Positions 46,383-56,702 of a stretch of 64,000 nt of DNA are shown piece by piece (within the stretch, counting starts at the first letter, position 1; every line of letters starts with the position of its first letter). The stretch covers positions 62,001 to 126,000 of the forward strand of contig JADNSB010000022.1 of assembly GCA_019695575.1 (NCBI GenBank), given 5' to 3'. Both the position numbers and the translations under genes were made by a program. The notes beneath the pieces were generated by a model. That model was not told the DNA's origin, did not search any database, and worked only from the letters and a program-made list of their open reading frames with translations. The DNA comes from Angomonas ambiguus (lineage: Eukaryota > Euglenozoa > Kinetoplastea > Trypanosomatida > Trypanosomatidae).

Positions 46383-49300
46383 ATGGACTTCAAAAATCTG
46401 GAAGGTTTCGAGGAAATCTTCTCCGATGGTGTGTTGGATCCCTCGATTACTTCCCCCAAATTCAAGGACGGCGACAAAAGATATAAAAAATTGGTAAGTC
46501 GCGTGTACGCTCTCTACGAGCCCGAGTCCCCTGAATTTGATATTGTTTTGATTCACGGTATTGGGAGTGATGAATTCGCGTGCTGGACCACTCGGCAGGG
46601 CATTCTTTGGCCTGCTTCTTTTCTACCACAGGACTTCCCACGGGCACGCATTTTAACGGTAGGGTACGCCCATTCCTTATGGAACTGGAAGAGCGAAGGA
46701 GAGAACGATAAGGAGGAAACTGCTGACAAGGAAAAAGAAACAAATCAAACGGGGAGTTCGGATGCCACCGTTGGAGCCAAGGAGAAGGATTCATTTTATA
46801 ATTTCATTCCAGATGCCATTGAGTCAAAGTTGTCCTCTTTCTGGAAGGAGGATAATAAAACGACCTCACCTTTGCCGGACACACCGAACGCTCCACCGGT
46901 TGATGCAGACAAGCCACCAACCGATACCGTCTTACTAAAAGAGACGGTGTTCAACAGCACACTCCAGGACCTTATGAATAACGACAACTCTATCGCAGAA
47001 GTCTCCAAGACTTTGGACTCAAAGACACACAAGCGAAGCAGTCGAAGTCTCCAGTCGTTTCGTCGCGTTGGGGCCGATATCGCAGCGCGTCTGTGCACCG
47101 AAGAAGTGGGCGTCGGCAAGCGACCGGTGGTGTTTGTTACCCATTCCATGGGGGGTCTCATTACAAAGCAAATGCTGGTTTCACTGTTTCGTATCGTGGA
47201 GTCCTCTCCTTCCAAATTGTTAGACAGTGATGCATCGTCATCATCCGATGATAAAGTCAAGGCACTGCACCAAGCCTCCGAACTTCTCTCCTCCGTCAGC
47301 GGAGTGGTGTTTTACGGCACCCCTCACTTTGGTTCCTCACTGGCTAGTATTATCACTGGTCTACAACGGTACTATCAAAGTCTAGGTGGACTGACCCCCA
47401 CCAATGTGGTGACAGGCTTGGGAGATCACAACAAGGAGGAGCTGATCTTGCTCAATGATCAGTTTCTCGAAGTAGTGGAGCGAGCGAGAACGCACCCCGT
47501 CAGTCCGACAGATCCCCAGGGGAGGTTGCCCATTTCCGTGCTGTCGTTTGGCGAAACCAAAAAACTTCACGGCTTGATACAAATCGTAGAGCCAGTGTCT
47601 TCTAATCCTTGCCCCAACGATTCGCGTTTTCCCTTTTATTTGATTGACGCAGACCACAGTGGTGTAAATCGGCCCGAGTCAAAGATTTTTCCATCCTATG
47701 CTATTTTTTATGGATTTTTAGATCGTTTACAGCAGAAGGGCTGCCTGGGTGGTACCAACGCCACCCTCTGGGAGCACGCTTTGGTGGGCAGTGAGGACGC
47801 AGGGGAGGTCACCGACCCTGGTGTTAGTACTGAGCACGTCCTCAGTGAGGAGAAATGGGGGAGGGTAATGAAGGAGCACTATTCTTCTTTTCTGCAAGAG
47901 ACACCTAAAGAGTCCACGAAACCGGACGAATCAGGGCTCTACCGTAGGTACTACATCCCCTCCTCATTGTTTCTGCTTCAACAGGAGGCAGAGAAGAGCA
48001 TTCAATCCCTTCGGGTTGCGCAGCGGAAGTTTTTTGGTCGTGTGGTTCCCCCCGAGTTAGATGGACTGCAGTCCACCGCGGAGGATATCATTGATTTTAT
48101 TCAAGTCACGGTGAATACACTGTCCGACGCGGAACAGGCGATTCTGGCGAGTGGTGCCATGAACACCAAAGAGGTGAACGAAAAGTTCAATGCGCTATAC
48201 GAAAAAACGCTCACGTCTTTTGTGGTGCCCTGTAAAGTGTTAACGTATTGGATGCACTACACACTGGAGATTCTGGTGACGTTGCAAATGCAGCAGAATG
48301 AGCGGGCGCTCGCTTTAATGGACTCGCAGGCGTCCAACTCCAAATATGCATCGCCTCATTTGACTACACAGGAAATAAAGGAATTTCAGCACATTGAAGC
48401 CGAATTGGATGTTCTGGCTGAGGAGTGGGAGGGATTTAGACGCTACATCAATGTCCTTCTCCGACCGTTCAAGTTTGCGCGAAGAGGGGAGGAGGTGGCC
48501 GCGTTGGAAAAAATGAAAGCGGACTTTTGGTGGAAAGGTCTTCCGGGTTCCTCTGTGTTACGAAAAGAGAACGTCGATGCCCTCTTCTTCTCCCGATCGA
48601 TTCAGTGTGTGATGAGGGCGGAGATGAGAGAAGGGGACTGCCTCGCACGCCTTACCAATGCTTATGTGAAGGACATTCTCTCAAGGGCCGGCCAGCGGAG
48701 CGCCCTCGGAGATGGGTCGCCGGGCCCTTTGTCCGTCATCGCCAGTGGGGATCTCCCCGTTGCCTTTCTCTTGTCTCAAGGGTTAGAGGCCTATGTGTCC
48801 GAAATGAGTACGATGGGAATATCCCCTACCACCATTTTCTCCGATGCGTCTATCCGGGAAGAGATGCAGTATGTGTTTCCCGCGCTGGCTAGTGCCTCTA
48901 ATTTTCTTTTAGGCTTTTTCGTTGGGGTGAATATTGAGCAAGAGAAACAGTATTCCCTCGCACGTCTGTACTTCTCCGACTCCCTCAAATCTCTCCGCTC
49001 TTGTGCCTTCCACACCCAACAAATTGATAGGGCGGTGTTATCGAGCCTGCAGAAACAGAGTAAAAAGTGGTGGGATAACTCGGAGCAGGAAAAGAAGGTG
49101 GAGGAGAGCCAGGCGCAACGTCGAAACAGCCGTCTACTGTCGTCTGCAGTGGAGCTTTTGATTCAATCCTTTATCATGTGCACCTACATTGAGGAAGTTT
49201 GTGACTTGGGCACCGTGTCCACCCTGTTGAAGCAGCCGCCCCCCGCTGATGGTAAGAAAGCGGAATGGAGTACGTTTGGGGGGAAGGTGGACTCCGCGTT

Positions 49301-51263
49301 CCGGGAGGCTCAGAGTGCTTATGCGTCGTGTGAGAAGGCGTTGCTCAGCGGAGGCATGGAGGACTTGGAGCGGCCGTTCGGGGATGTAGCGGCCCCGGAG
49401 CGGGAGTTACCGGGATCGTCGTCGAAAGTCGGTGTCTCGTCTTTGCTGTCCACTGGGAAAGAAGGGTCCGCCCAGGAAGGGGAAGAGAGTACGTTGTCGA
49501 ACGCTGACGATGGGTTTCAGAAAACGAAACAAAAGTTCCGAGAAGCCTTGAGTAACCTCCTCGATGAATTAGACACGTCGGAAAATTCCAATGATAATGC
49601 AGTCTCCAAAAAGTCAACGGTGAGTAAAAAGGAGAGTCTTTCCACCACGAACAAGTCGTCTTTCCTCTCCTCCTCCTCCTCCAAGTCGTCTAGTCTTTCT
49701 AACTTTTTCTTGAATTCTTTGGTGAACGCGTGGGATGCGGTTCGAAGAGGGGGTGAGACGAAGGAAACACCGGAGTATTTTGCAAAGAATGTTCTCGTTT
49801 TTTGGTGGACAGTCGAGGACTTTTGGTATTATCGTCTACAACAGGAGTCTAAAGCAGCGGTTCACTTATTAAAAGCGAGAAAAGCCCCCAATCTGTCGAC
49901 ATTTCTGGCCGATAAAGTACCGCTCCAGGAGAGAAAGAAAATGAGCTACTACGACGGCAGTCACTCCACCACCAAGAGTCATTGGATGTCGGCGGTGGGA
50001 TACCATGATGTGCTCCAGTACTGGAAAAAGATTTTCAGCTCTCCCCATGACGGGAGTGAACTCCCGGCCGCGGAGGACCTTGTGCAATGGCCAGTGCCCA
50101 TCTCGTTACACCGTTCCTACGATCGTGGCAATGGACTGGGGCATAGCTTGACCGGCAACTTTTCTACCCTTCGAGACGGTTTTTCAGCCGATGCCGGTCA
50201 TTCGTTTCATGCCGTCTTACAGTCTGAACGTTCCCCTCGTAGTCCACTGTACCAGTCCGCAGCTGTGGCGCTGGGTTGGATTCACCTGCACGAGTGCTCG
50301 ACTTCCGTGGCCCTTTCAACCGCGGTGGAAGCGAACAAGGGAAGTTATAGTAGCTATCAGGTGTGTGACACCATCGGGGTCCGTGTCGCCCCTGCGGCCT
50401 TACTGAATCTTGCTCAGACCGCCACCGACGTGTCTGCGCTGGAAAAGCTCCCCACGAGTTCCCTCAAGAGAATACAGAGAGTCACGACGCACCACCTGCG
50501 GTTGGCGGAGGATTACTTCAAAGAGGTGCTGTCCCATGACCCCTCTAACGTTGGAGCGCTGTGTGGAATGGGGCGACTGCATACCCTCGCCACGAGTAGC
50601 TCCCGTCACCTCAAGCTGCCTGTATTAATCGATCCCTTTCAGAAAGGGGGGTCCTACCACGACAGTGTGGTGGGTCAGTATCCCCAACTCACCGTGGCGG
50701 AGAACTACTTTGAAACCACTCTGCGTACCCCAGTACCCACGTGCCTCCAGTCTTCGATGCCCACCGCGGAACACATGCTGGATCCTATTTATCGCAGTTA
50801 CGCTGCCTACTGGCTTGGGGAGCTACACAAACCGGCATCGTGGGAGGCGGAGTCGGTCTGGCGGGACTTTCAAACCCACACGAACCACAAAGAGGCCTCT
50901 TCCCTACAGCCGTTAAAGGAGATGAGTGAGAGGTACCTCGAGCAATCGATCACCCTCTACCCGAATAACAGTTGGGCTCTCACCAGCCTCGGTCTACGGT
51001 GCCTCTTCCGGTCTCGTCCTTGTCCAGAGGACGGCACTAGCACGCTGACCAAGGAGGAGCTGGAGAAGTTCCACCTCTACCAAACGACACAGCAGGAGAA
51101 AGGTATTTCACTGCTTCATCGTTCATCTATCGTCAACTCCCGCAATATCTGGACATTGTGGGGTTTAAGTGTATTTCATTATTCTTCATCGGAACGGGAA
51201 AAATTTCAGAAGGAGCTACGGCGAGTGTTCCTCAGTAGATTACTTGCCCAACGATTCAAATAG
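46383..51263 (+). CDS. SERAC1-like alpha/beta hydrolase with long TPR-like extension
   Basis: The protein has 1626 residues. Residues about 50-460 form an alpha/beta hydrolase of the SERAC1 type: FDIVLIHGIGSDEFACWTTR, WPASFLPQDFPRARILTVGY, then VVFVTHSMGG with the nucleophile Ser255 in a G-x-S-x-G-like elbow (HSMGG). GVVFYGTPHFGSSLA and IDADHSGVNRP follow, the latter giving a likely catalytic His425. Human SERAC1 (654 residues) shares these blocks and takes part in mitochondrial phosphatidylglycerol remodelling. Here about 1150 more residues follow, helical, with TPR-like pairs near the end (AEDYFKEVLSHDPSNVGALC; LEQSITLYPNNSWALTSLGL). Two Ser-rich breaks occur, near 1040-1110 and near residue 180. 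Probable lipid esterase or acyltransferase on a scaffold; the substrate is inferred from the family only. Confidence 0.85.
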   Translation: MDFKNLEGFEEIFSDGVLDPSITSPKFKDGDKRYKKLVSRVYALYEPESPEFDIVLIHGIGSDEFACWTTRQGILWPASFLPQDFPRARILTVGYAHSLWNWKSEGENDKEETADKEKETNQTGSSDATVGAKEKDSFYNFIPDAIESKLSSFWKEDNKTTSPLPDTPNAPPVDADKPPTDTVLLKETVFNSTLQDLMNNDNSIAEVSKTLDSKTHKRSSRSLQSFRRVGADIAARLCTEEVGVGKRPVVFVTHSMGGLITKQMLVSLFRIVESSPSKLLDSDASSSSDDKVKALHQASELLSSVSGVVFYGTPHFGSSLASIITGLQRYYQSLGGLTPTNVVTGLGDHNKEELILLNDQFLEVVERARTHPVSPTDPQGRLPISVLSFGETKKLHGLIQIVEPVSSNPCPNDSRFPFYLIDADHSGVNRPESKIFPSYAIFYGFLDRLQQKGCLGGTNATLWEHALVGSEDAGEVTDPGVSTEHVLSEEKWGRVMKEHYSSFLQETPKESTKPDESGLYRRYYIPSSLFLLQQEAEKSIQSLRVAQRKFFGRVVPPELDGLQSTAEDIIDFIQVTVNTLSDAEQAILASGAMNTKEVNEKFNALYEKTLTSFVVPCKVLTYWMHYTLEILVTLQMQQNERALALMDSQASNSKYASPHLTTQEIKEFQHIEAELDVLAEEWEGFRRYINVLLRPFKFARRGEEVAALEKMKADFWWKGLPGSSVLRKENVDALFFSRSIQCVMRAEMREGDCLARLTNAYVKDILSRAGQRSALGDGSPGPLSVIASGDLPVAFLLSQGLEAYVSEMSTMGISPTTIFSDASIREEMQYVFPALASASNFLLGFFVGVNIEQEKQYSLARLYFSDSLKSLRSCAFHTQQIDRAVLSSLQKQSKKWWDNSEQEKKVEESQAQRRNSRLLSSAVELLIQSFIMCTYIEEVCDLGTVSTLLKQPPPADGKKAEWSTFGGKVDSAFREAQSAYASCEKALLSGGMEDLERPFGDVAAPERELPGSSSKVGVSSLLSTGKEGSAQEGEESTLSNADDGFQKTKQKFREALSNLLDELDTSENSNDNAVSKKSTVSKKESLSTTNKSSFLSSSSSKSSSLSNFFLNSLVNAWDAVRRGGETKETPEYFAKNVLVFWWTVEDFWYYRLQQESKAAVHLLKARKAPNLSTFLADKVPLQERKKMSYYDGSHSTTKSHWMSAVGYHDVLQYWKKIFSSPHDGSELPAAEDLVQWPVPISLHRSYDRGNGLGHSLTGNFSTLRDGFSADAGHSFHAVLQSERSPRSPLYQSAAVALGWIHLHECSTSVALSTAVEANKGSYSSYQVCDTIGVRVAPAALLNLAQTATDVSALEKLPTSSLKRIQRVTTHHLRLAEDYFKEVLSHDPSNVGALCGMGRLHTLATSSSRHLKLPVLIDPFQKGGSYHDSVVGQYPQLTVAENYFETTLRTPVPTCLQSSMPTAEHMLDPIYRSYAAYWLGELHKPASWEAESVWRDFQTHTNHKEASSLQPLKEMSERYLEQSITLYPNNSWALTSLGLRCLFRSRPCPEDGTSTLTKEELEKFHLYQTTQQEKGISLLHRSSIVNSRNIWTLWGLSVFHYSSSEREKFQKELRRVFLSRLLAQRFK

Positions 51264-51503
51264 ATTTGTTGCTCCTTCTTATACTTTTAAATATTGGCTT
51301 TTCCTTTGGCCTCCTGTTTGGTGCATACATGTCGTATGCTCGGAGGGTTTCCTTTTTAGAATAACAACAACAAAAATCAATATTAATTTATTTTTTCCCC
51401 TTATGTCTCTTGTAGAAACAATTTATATTAGATTATATATATATATATACATATAAGTATATACTGATTCGCTCAGTATCCTATCATTGCCGTTGCCTTC
51501 TCA

Positions 51504-54500
51504 ATGTCTTCCCGTATGCAACCGCCGCTGCCCTCCCCTGAGAACCCTACAGGGGAGGAGGAGGACCTAGTGGTGGACTCTGGGGTAGTGACCCCGGAGC
51601 GCAATAGCCAGCCTCGGCAGCCCGATCGAGAGGAGGAGCCACAGGGAACGGCTAAACCAGCCTCTGGCAAGGAAAACGACTCTGTCGTGGCGTCAGAGGA
51701 GGAAGAAGAGAAGGAGGAGGAGGCAGAACCCGCAAGACACCAGTCGGTTTCCCCCAAGGGAAGTACCACTGGACGGCGGTCAACGAGTCGGCCCTCGGAG
51801 GTGCAGGGAGCTGCTCCCGAGGACACCATCCCTCCTCTCCCCGCCAACCCAAAACCCTCTGCCCAAAGTGTCCTCAGTAGTCCTGGGGCGGCCGCCTTGG
51901 GCGAGCACACCGAGGACGACCACACGTCTCCTTCCGTCAAGGAGGACAGCCTTCGATCTGGGAACCCGAGGGACTCCAACCACCCCCCCTATAGCCATAC
52001 TCCAGCCGCCGCCTACAGTGACCCTCAGGCCAGTAGTGCCCGTGTGCCGCTTAGCCGGACGAGCTCCAATTATCAATCTCAGATCGATGGGATGAATCGA
52101 TCCAATGTCGGGCAATCCCCTAGGGGGCTGGTGCCTTACACAACCCCTCGTGCGGGGAGTGAGTCCGGCCGCTACTCCTCCTCCCGGCAAGCAGAACTGC
52201 AGGGGACTCTTATTCGGGTAGAGAGGGACTTGGCGGAGCTGAGGGAGGAGTGTGGCTCGAGAGGGATGACGATAGATAAACTGGAGGCCGCGTTGGCCAA
52301 GGAGAGGAGTACCAATCAATCTCTCCGTGAACGACACGCCCAAGAGATCGAGTCTGAACGACAAGAGCACGCCGCGCAAACCAAACAGCTACGAGACCAG
52401 CTAAGAGTACTCAAGATGGTGTCGGAGGGGGCGATGTCTGACAAGGAAAAGGCGGTGGCGGATGGGGAGCGGAGAAAAAAAGAGTTGTTGGACTTGCTAG
52501 ACGCGGAGAGGGCGGAGAAGAGCGCTATTATGGCAGAGTACCGGCAACAGACGGAGGCACTCATCTCGGAGCAAGGACGTGAGATCACCTCTCTCCGGAA
52601 GGCGCTGGATGACCTCAAGGAGGAGTACGATAAGCTGTCCTGTGATCACGAGGCTACCATGGAGGAGCGGGCCTCCCTGCTGGAGCAGATTGAAGACCTG
52701 AAGACGCAGACGGACCGCGACCGACAGGAGAAGGATCGCAAGTACAAGGAGGCGAGTGAACGACTACAGGAAGAAAAGCAGGCGCTTCAGGAGGAACTGA
52801 ACCGAAAACAGGAGGAGCAAATACAAGAGAATAACAACAATAAGAAGAAAATTCAAGAGCTAGCGGACAACCTTCAAAAGGCAGTCGAAAAGCAACGCCA
52901 GCAAGAGGTAGAGGCCGAAAAGGCGATAGAAAAAATAAAACAGGATGGCCGAAAAGAGGTGGAGGCGATTCAGGCAGAGCTCCAGGACTTGAAGCACCGA
53001 AAAGAAAAACAGGAGGCGGAACTCAAGAAGGAATTAGAAAAGGCAACACAAAGCGAAGAGAAGGCGGTGGTGTCGTTGCGACAACAGCTAGAGCAGGCCA
53101 AGATGGAGAAGGAGAACGCCATCTCGGATGGGTATAGACAGCGGGATGAGCTGCAGGAAAAGCACCGAGGGAAAATGGCCCAGATGCAAAACTTGGTAGA
53201 CCAACTCCAACAGGAACTGATCGAGGAAAGGGCCCTACGCAAGGACGCTGAGTCCGAGTTAGACGTGTTGCGGGTGCGGGCCGAGAACAATGAAAAGGCG
53301 TTGGATAACCTCTCCGATGAGTTAGAAGCCGTGCAGTCCGAGCACCGACTGCGAGAGAGAAGTGTGGAGAAGGCCCACCAGGAGGCTCAGGAGGACTTAC
53401 GGAATAAACTAAGAAACTGTCAGAACGAGTTGGCCTCCGCGCAGCAACAAATGCGGCAAAACGCGATTGAACTGCAAAAGCTAAAAGATGAGGTAGCCAC
53501 CAAGGCGGATGCGCTCGACCACACCAAGGCGGACCAGGACAGACTGCTGGAGGAGTTCGATGAGGAGCTCCGCAAGCGGGACACCACCTACAAAACTAAA
53601 CTAAACGATTTGGAGGAGGCACTGCAGCAGCTCCGGAGTCAGAGAAACCAGCTGGACGCTGACAACCACCGACTGGAGCGGAATAATAAAGATTTAGAGG
53701 CCCGCTTGCAGGGTATGAACCGGCAGGTCGACGAGGAGCGGGGGGCGCTGGAGGGGGCATCGAAGAAGCTCCAAGAGACGAACGCCGTCGCGGATGACCT
53801 GCGCCGACAGCTCGCTCAAGAACAAGAAAAGAGCGAGGGTCTGCAAGAAAAGGTACGTGAGTTGGAAAGGCAGTTGGAGGAGGCGGTCTCGATGCAGGAG
53901 GACCTCGATCAGGCGGTGCTGCTCGCTGACAAGCGTTTATCCGAGCAGCAGGGTGATGCGGAGCGGGCGGCCAAGTCTTATGAGACGAAGCTCAACGACC
54001 AGGCCCAGCGCCACAAGGCAGAGACCGCTGCCCTACGCATGTCCGCGGAGCAACTGCGGGGGGAGCTCAACCGTGCCAAGGATGATCTCATGACGAAGGA
54101 GGCTAAACTGCAGGAACTACGCGAGGAGGCATCGGACGCCAACCGGGAGGGGGCGATGCGGGAAGAAGCCCTGCAGGAGGAGCTGCAAGACCTCCAGGAG
54201 GCCCACGAGGCGGAGATGCGTCGTATGGATGAGCTGCTGAGCAACCTCCGTGGCGACCTCGCCAAGACTCAAGCGATGTGCGCTCAGTACCAGCGTGAGC
54301 TGTCCAACGCGCATCGAGACTCGGCTGGTGGCAGAGCGGACCTGGAGGCGGCCTTGGAGGAGTCGGAGGCGGCGCGGGCACGACTGCAGGAGGATGCCAT
54401 GTACCGCGAGGAGCTGAACCAAGAGCTGCAGGGAACGGTACGGCTGCTGACAGCGCGACTGAACGCCCACGAAGAGGATGCACAGCGGTTCCAGGATGAG

Positions 54501-54620
54501 CTGGCGGATACGAATCGAAAGATTCAGGATGCTCATACGTTGATTGGCCGAAAAGATGCGGCAATTGGTCAGCTGAACGCCAAGTTAAAAGCTTACGAAG
54601 CTCGAAGTGGAACCTTGTAG
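51504..54620 (+). CDS. Long coiled-coil protein
   Basis: The protein has 1038 residues. Residues 1-230 are disordered (Pro/Ser/Glu-rich). From about 235 to 1030 the chain is almost unbroken heptad-patterned coiled coil (LIRVERDLAELREECGSRG; VEKAHQEAQEDLRNKLRNCQ; RLLTARLNAHEEDAQRFQDE), with only brief hinges. A rod of this length could span over 100 nm as a dimer. Such proteins in trypanosomatids often belong to the cytoskeleton, such as flagellar or basal-body rods, but coiled coils carry little family signal and I give no name. The start is the first ATG after the spacer and lies in a plausible leader. Confidence 0.88.
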   Translation: MSSRMQPPLPSPENPTGEEEDLVVDSGVVTPERNSQPRQPDREEEPQGTAKPASGKENDSVVASEEEEEKEEEAEPARHQSVSPKGSTTGRRSTSRPSEVQGAAPEDTIPPLPANPKPSAQSVLSSPGAAALGEHTEDDHTSPSVKEDSLRSGNPRDSNHPPYSHTPAAAYSDPQASSARVPLSRTSSNYQSQIDGMNRSNVGQSPRGLVPYTTPRAGSESGRYSSSRQAELQGTLIRVERDLAELREECGSRGMTIDKLEAALAKERSTNQSLRERHAQEIESERQEHAAQTKQLRDQLRVLKMVSEGAMSDKEKAVADGERRKKELLDLLDAERAEKSAIMAEYRQQTEALISEQGREITSLRKALDDLKEEYDKLSCDHEATMEERASLLEQIEDLKTQTDRDRQEKDRKYKEASERLQEEKQALQEELNRKQEEQIQENNNNKKKIQELADNLQKAVEKQRQQEVEAEKAIEKIKQDGRKEVEAIQAELQDLKHRKEKQEAELKKELEKATQSEEKAVVSLRQQLEQAKMEKENAISDGYRQRDELQEKHRGKMAQMQNLVDQLQQELIEERALRKDAESELDVLRVRAENNEKALDNLSDELEAVQSEHRLRERSVEKAHQEAQEDLRNKLRNCQNELASAQQQMRQNAIELQKLKDEVATKADALDHTKADQDRLLEEFDEELRKRDTTYKTKLNDLEEALQQLRSQRNQLDADNHRLERNNKDLEARLQGMNRQVDEERGALEGASKKLQETNAVADDLRRQLAQEQEKSEGLQEKVRELERQLEEAVSMQEDLDQAVLLADKRLSEQQGDAERAAKSYETKLNDQAQRHKAETAALRMSAEQLRGELNRAKDDLMTKEAKLQELREEASDANREGAMREEALQEELQDLQEAHEAEMRRMDELLSNLRGDLAKTQAMCAQYQRELSNAHRDSAGGRADLEAALEESEAARARLQEDAMYREELNQELQGTVRLLTARLNAHEEDAQRFQDELADTNRKIQDAHTLIGRKDAAIGQLNAKLKAYEARSGTL

Positions 54621-55412
54621 TACTAGACGTTATACAAGTCATGACACGATATCTAACAAAAAGAAAAAAAAATAATACTAAAAAAAAAAAGAAAAATTAA
54701 AAATAGGACTGGATGTCTGCTTCTTTTTTTCTTCTTCTGTTCTTTATATCTTATAGAACCATTACTATTATAAATAGAACTCTTCATGTCATATGTAGAA
54801 AACAACCACTACCACCACGATAATAAAATAAATAAGTTTTTTTTTTTTTGATCTTTTCTCTTTTTAATTTGTTGAAATCTTGAAATGAAGTAAAGAATTC
54901 TATTTCTATTCTCTTTCTCCCTCTTTTGCCTGTTTTTCTTTTTCCTTTTGTTTTCCTAGCTAGTAGAAAAATTGAAAAGTATCGGTGGATATTTTCTATT
55001 TTTCTTTTTTTTTCTTTTGTACGATTTTTTTTCCCCTTCTCTCTCTTTTTAAAAAAGGTATTACACTCAGAATATACGGATCTCTAACTTAATAACTATT
55101 CTCAAATAGTTTTGTACTATATAAATATACAGCGCCCCGCTTTTTTGTTTTGTTTTCTTTTTTCCTCAATTTTTTTGCTACTCCACCTTAATAACATCGA
55201 CAATTACCATAAAGAATAAGCAAAGTAATTGGTTTTTCTTTTTTCGGTTTCTTTCCTTTCCTTTTCTTTTTGAATTTTGTTCTGTCATTTCTACTAATTT
55301 TTATTATTATTATTATTTAATCTTCTATTTCCCATTTTAGTCCCCCCCCCCCCACTTCCTCCCAACACACACACAGACACACTCCGCTGTACTTTACCTT
55401 TTACACTAGGTG
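54621..55412. other. A+T-rich intergenic spacer
   Basis: Many T-rich tracts (54838-54850, 54945-55020, 55140-55175, 55237-55285), a C-run at 55344-55355 and a CA repeat at 55364-55380. AGs at 55339-55340, 55374-55375 and 55408-55409 are possible acceptors for the kinase gene. No gene was recognised. Confidence 0.6.
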
Positions 55413-56702
55413 ATGTCTACGGCTGGTTTATTCACCAATGTATCCCGTCTGGGGAATGGGACGTACGGGGTAGTGTTCAAGGCGACGGAGAGGGCCACTG
55501 GTAAAGTAGTGGCATTCAAGCGCATGACCCCCACCCACGATGACGACGGGGTCCCTGCCGCTGCAATCCGTGAGGTCTGTCTCCTCAAGCAGATGCGCCA
55601 TGATAACATTGTTGAGCTGTTTGACGTACTCTTTGGCTCGAAAAAGATCACCATGATTTTTGAGCTGTGCGATTACGATCTAAAAAAGTACGCCGATTCC
55701 AAACCGAATAAAGTGGTGGAGGTAGAGGAGGCGAGGTCGATTCTAAAGCAAATCTTCAACGGATTAAAGTACCTCCACAGTCAGAGTATTGTCCATCGGG
55801 ATATTAAACCACAGAATGTTTTCTTGAACATTCGCCCGGCGAAGTATCCCATCTCCGACGGTACTGCCACGCATAGTAAATCGAACCGAGTAGACTCTAA
55901 TGGCAGTAGTCACACGGTGGAAACCACCAACTCGAGCACGCACCGTAGGGAAGGCGGGTCTGACACCACCACGAACCAGAATGGGAACGTGTCGAATAGT
56001 ACTCAGATTATAGTAAAGTTGGGGGACTTTGGATTAGCGAGGGTGGAGAATATTCCGGTAAAGAAGTACTCACACGAGGCGGTGACGCTGTGGTATCGTA
56101 GTCCAGATATCATCATGGGTAGTGGTTTGTATGGTTTCGCCGTCGATATTTGGTCCGTCGGGGTCACTTTTTTCGAGATGGTCACTGGTAATACCCTTTT
56201 TTCTGGGATGAGCGAGGAGGAGCAGCTCATCTTTATGTTTCGATTGCTAGGCTCGCCGACGAGAGAGTCGTGGCCGTCTCTTCCCTCCTATCCTAATCAC
56301 CAGGAACGGCTGTACAGCACCCGGCGGTTAGTACAGGATGCGAGGGCTGGGATCGCGGACCCACAGCGGATTCTATTCCGTCGGTATAATAGTGCGCTCT
56401 CCCCCCCTGGCGCCCAGCTGCCCCCGCCCATGAAGAACACCTACCACCTACCCGATGAACTGTGGTACCCACAGCCGCTCTTTGACCTTTACATGGAGAG
56501 CACTCGATTTAGGGCCAAGTGCGGGGACGAGGGGGTGGACCTCCTCCGGCAGTGCCTGCAGTACGAGCCCGCCTTTCGTATCACCGCCGCCGACGCGTTG
56601 AATCACCCCTTCTTCCGCCGTACGCCTCTCCCCACGTGTGGCTACCTAGACGTCCTCATGACGACCCTCCAGCACACTTTATACCCGGAAGCTCAGAAAT
56701 AG
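55413..56702 (+). CDS. Cyclin-dependent-kinase-like protein kinase (CDK5/PHO85-like)
   Basis: The start is the ATG at 55413; the protein has 429 residues. Kinase landmarks: glycine loop GNGTYG (14-19) with Thr17-Tyr18 in the inhibitory-phosphosite position, Lys36, cyclin helix PAAAIREV in place of PSTAIRE, HRDIKPQN with Asp130, DFGLAR near 205, and the T-loop IPVKKYSHEAVTLWYRSPD. The T-loop and the phrase FELCDYDLKKYADSK resemble CDK5/Pho85 kinases. Between HRDIKPQN and DFG there are about 55 extra residues, rich in Ser, Thr and Asn, where the norm is about a dozen in all. It probably partners a PCL-type cyclin and acts in the cell cycle or nutrient signalling. It belongs to the CRK group of kinetoplastids, but which member I cannot tell. 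Confidence 0.9.
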   Translation: MSTAGLFTNVSRLGNGTYGVVFKATERATGKVVAFKRMTPTHDDDGVPAAAIREVCLLKQMRHDNIVELFDVLFGSKKITMIFELCDYDLKKYADSKPNKVVEVEEARSILKQIFNGLKYLHSQSIVHRDIKPQNVFLNIRPAKYPISDGTATHSKSNRVDSNGSSHTVETTNSSTHRREGGSDTTTNQNGNVSNSTQIIVKLGDFGLARVENIPVKKYSHEAVTLWYRSPDIIMGSGLYGFAVDIWSVGVTFFEMVTGNTLFSGMSEEEQLIFMFRLLGSPTRESWPSLPSYPNHQERLYSTRRLVQDARAGIADPQRILFRRYNSALSPPGAQLPPPMKNTYHLPDELWYPQPLFDLYMESTRFRAKCGDEGVDLLRQCLQYEPAFRITAADALNHPFFRRTPLPTCGYLDVLMTTLQHTLYPEAQK

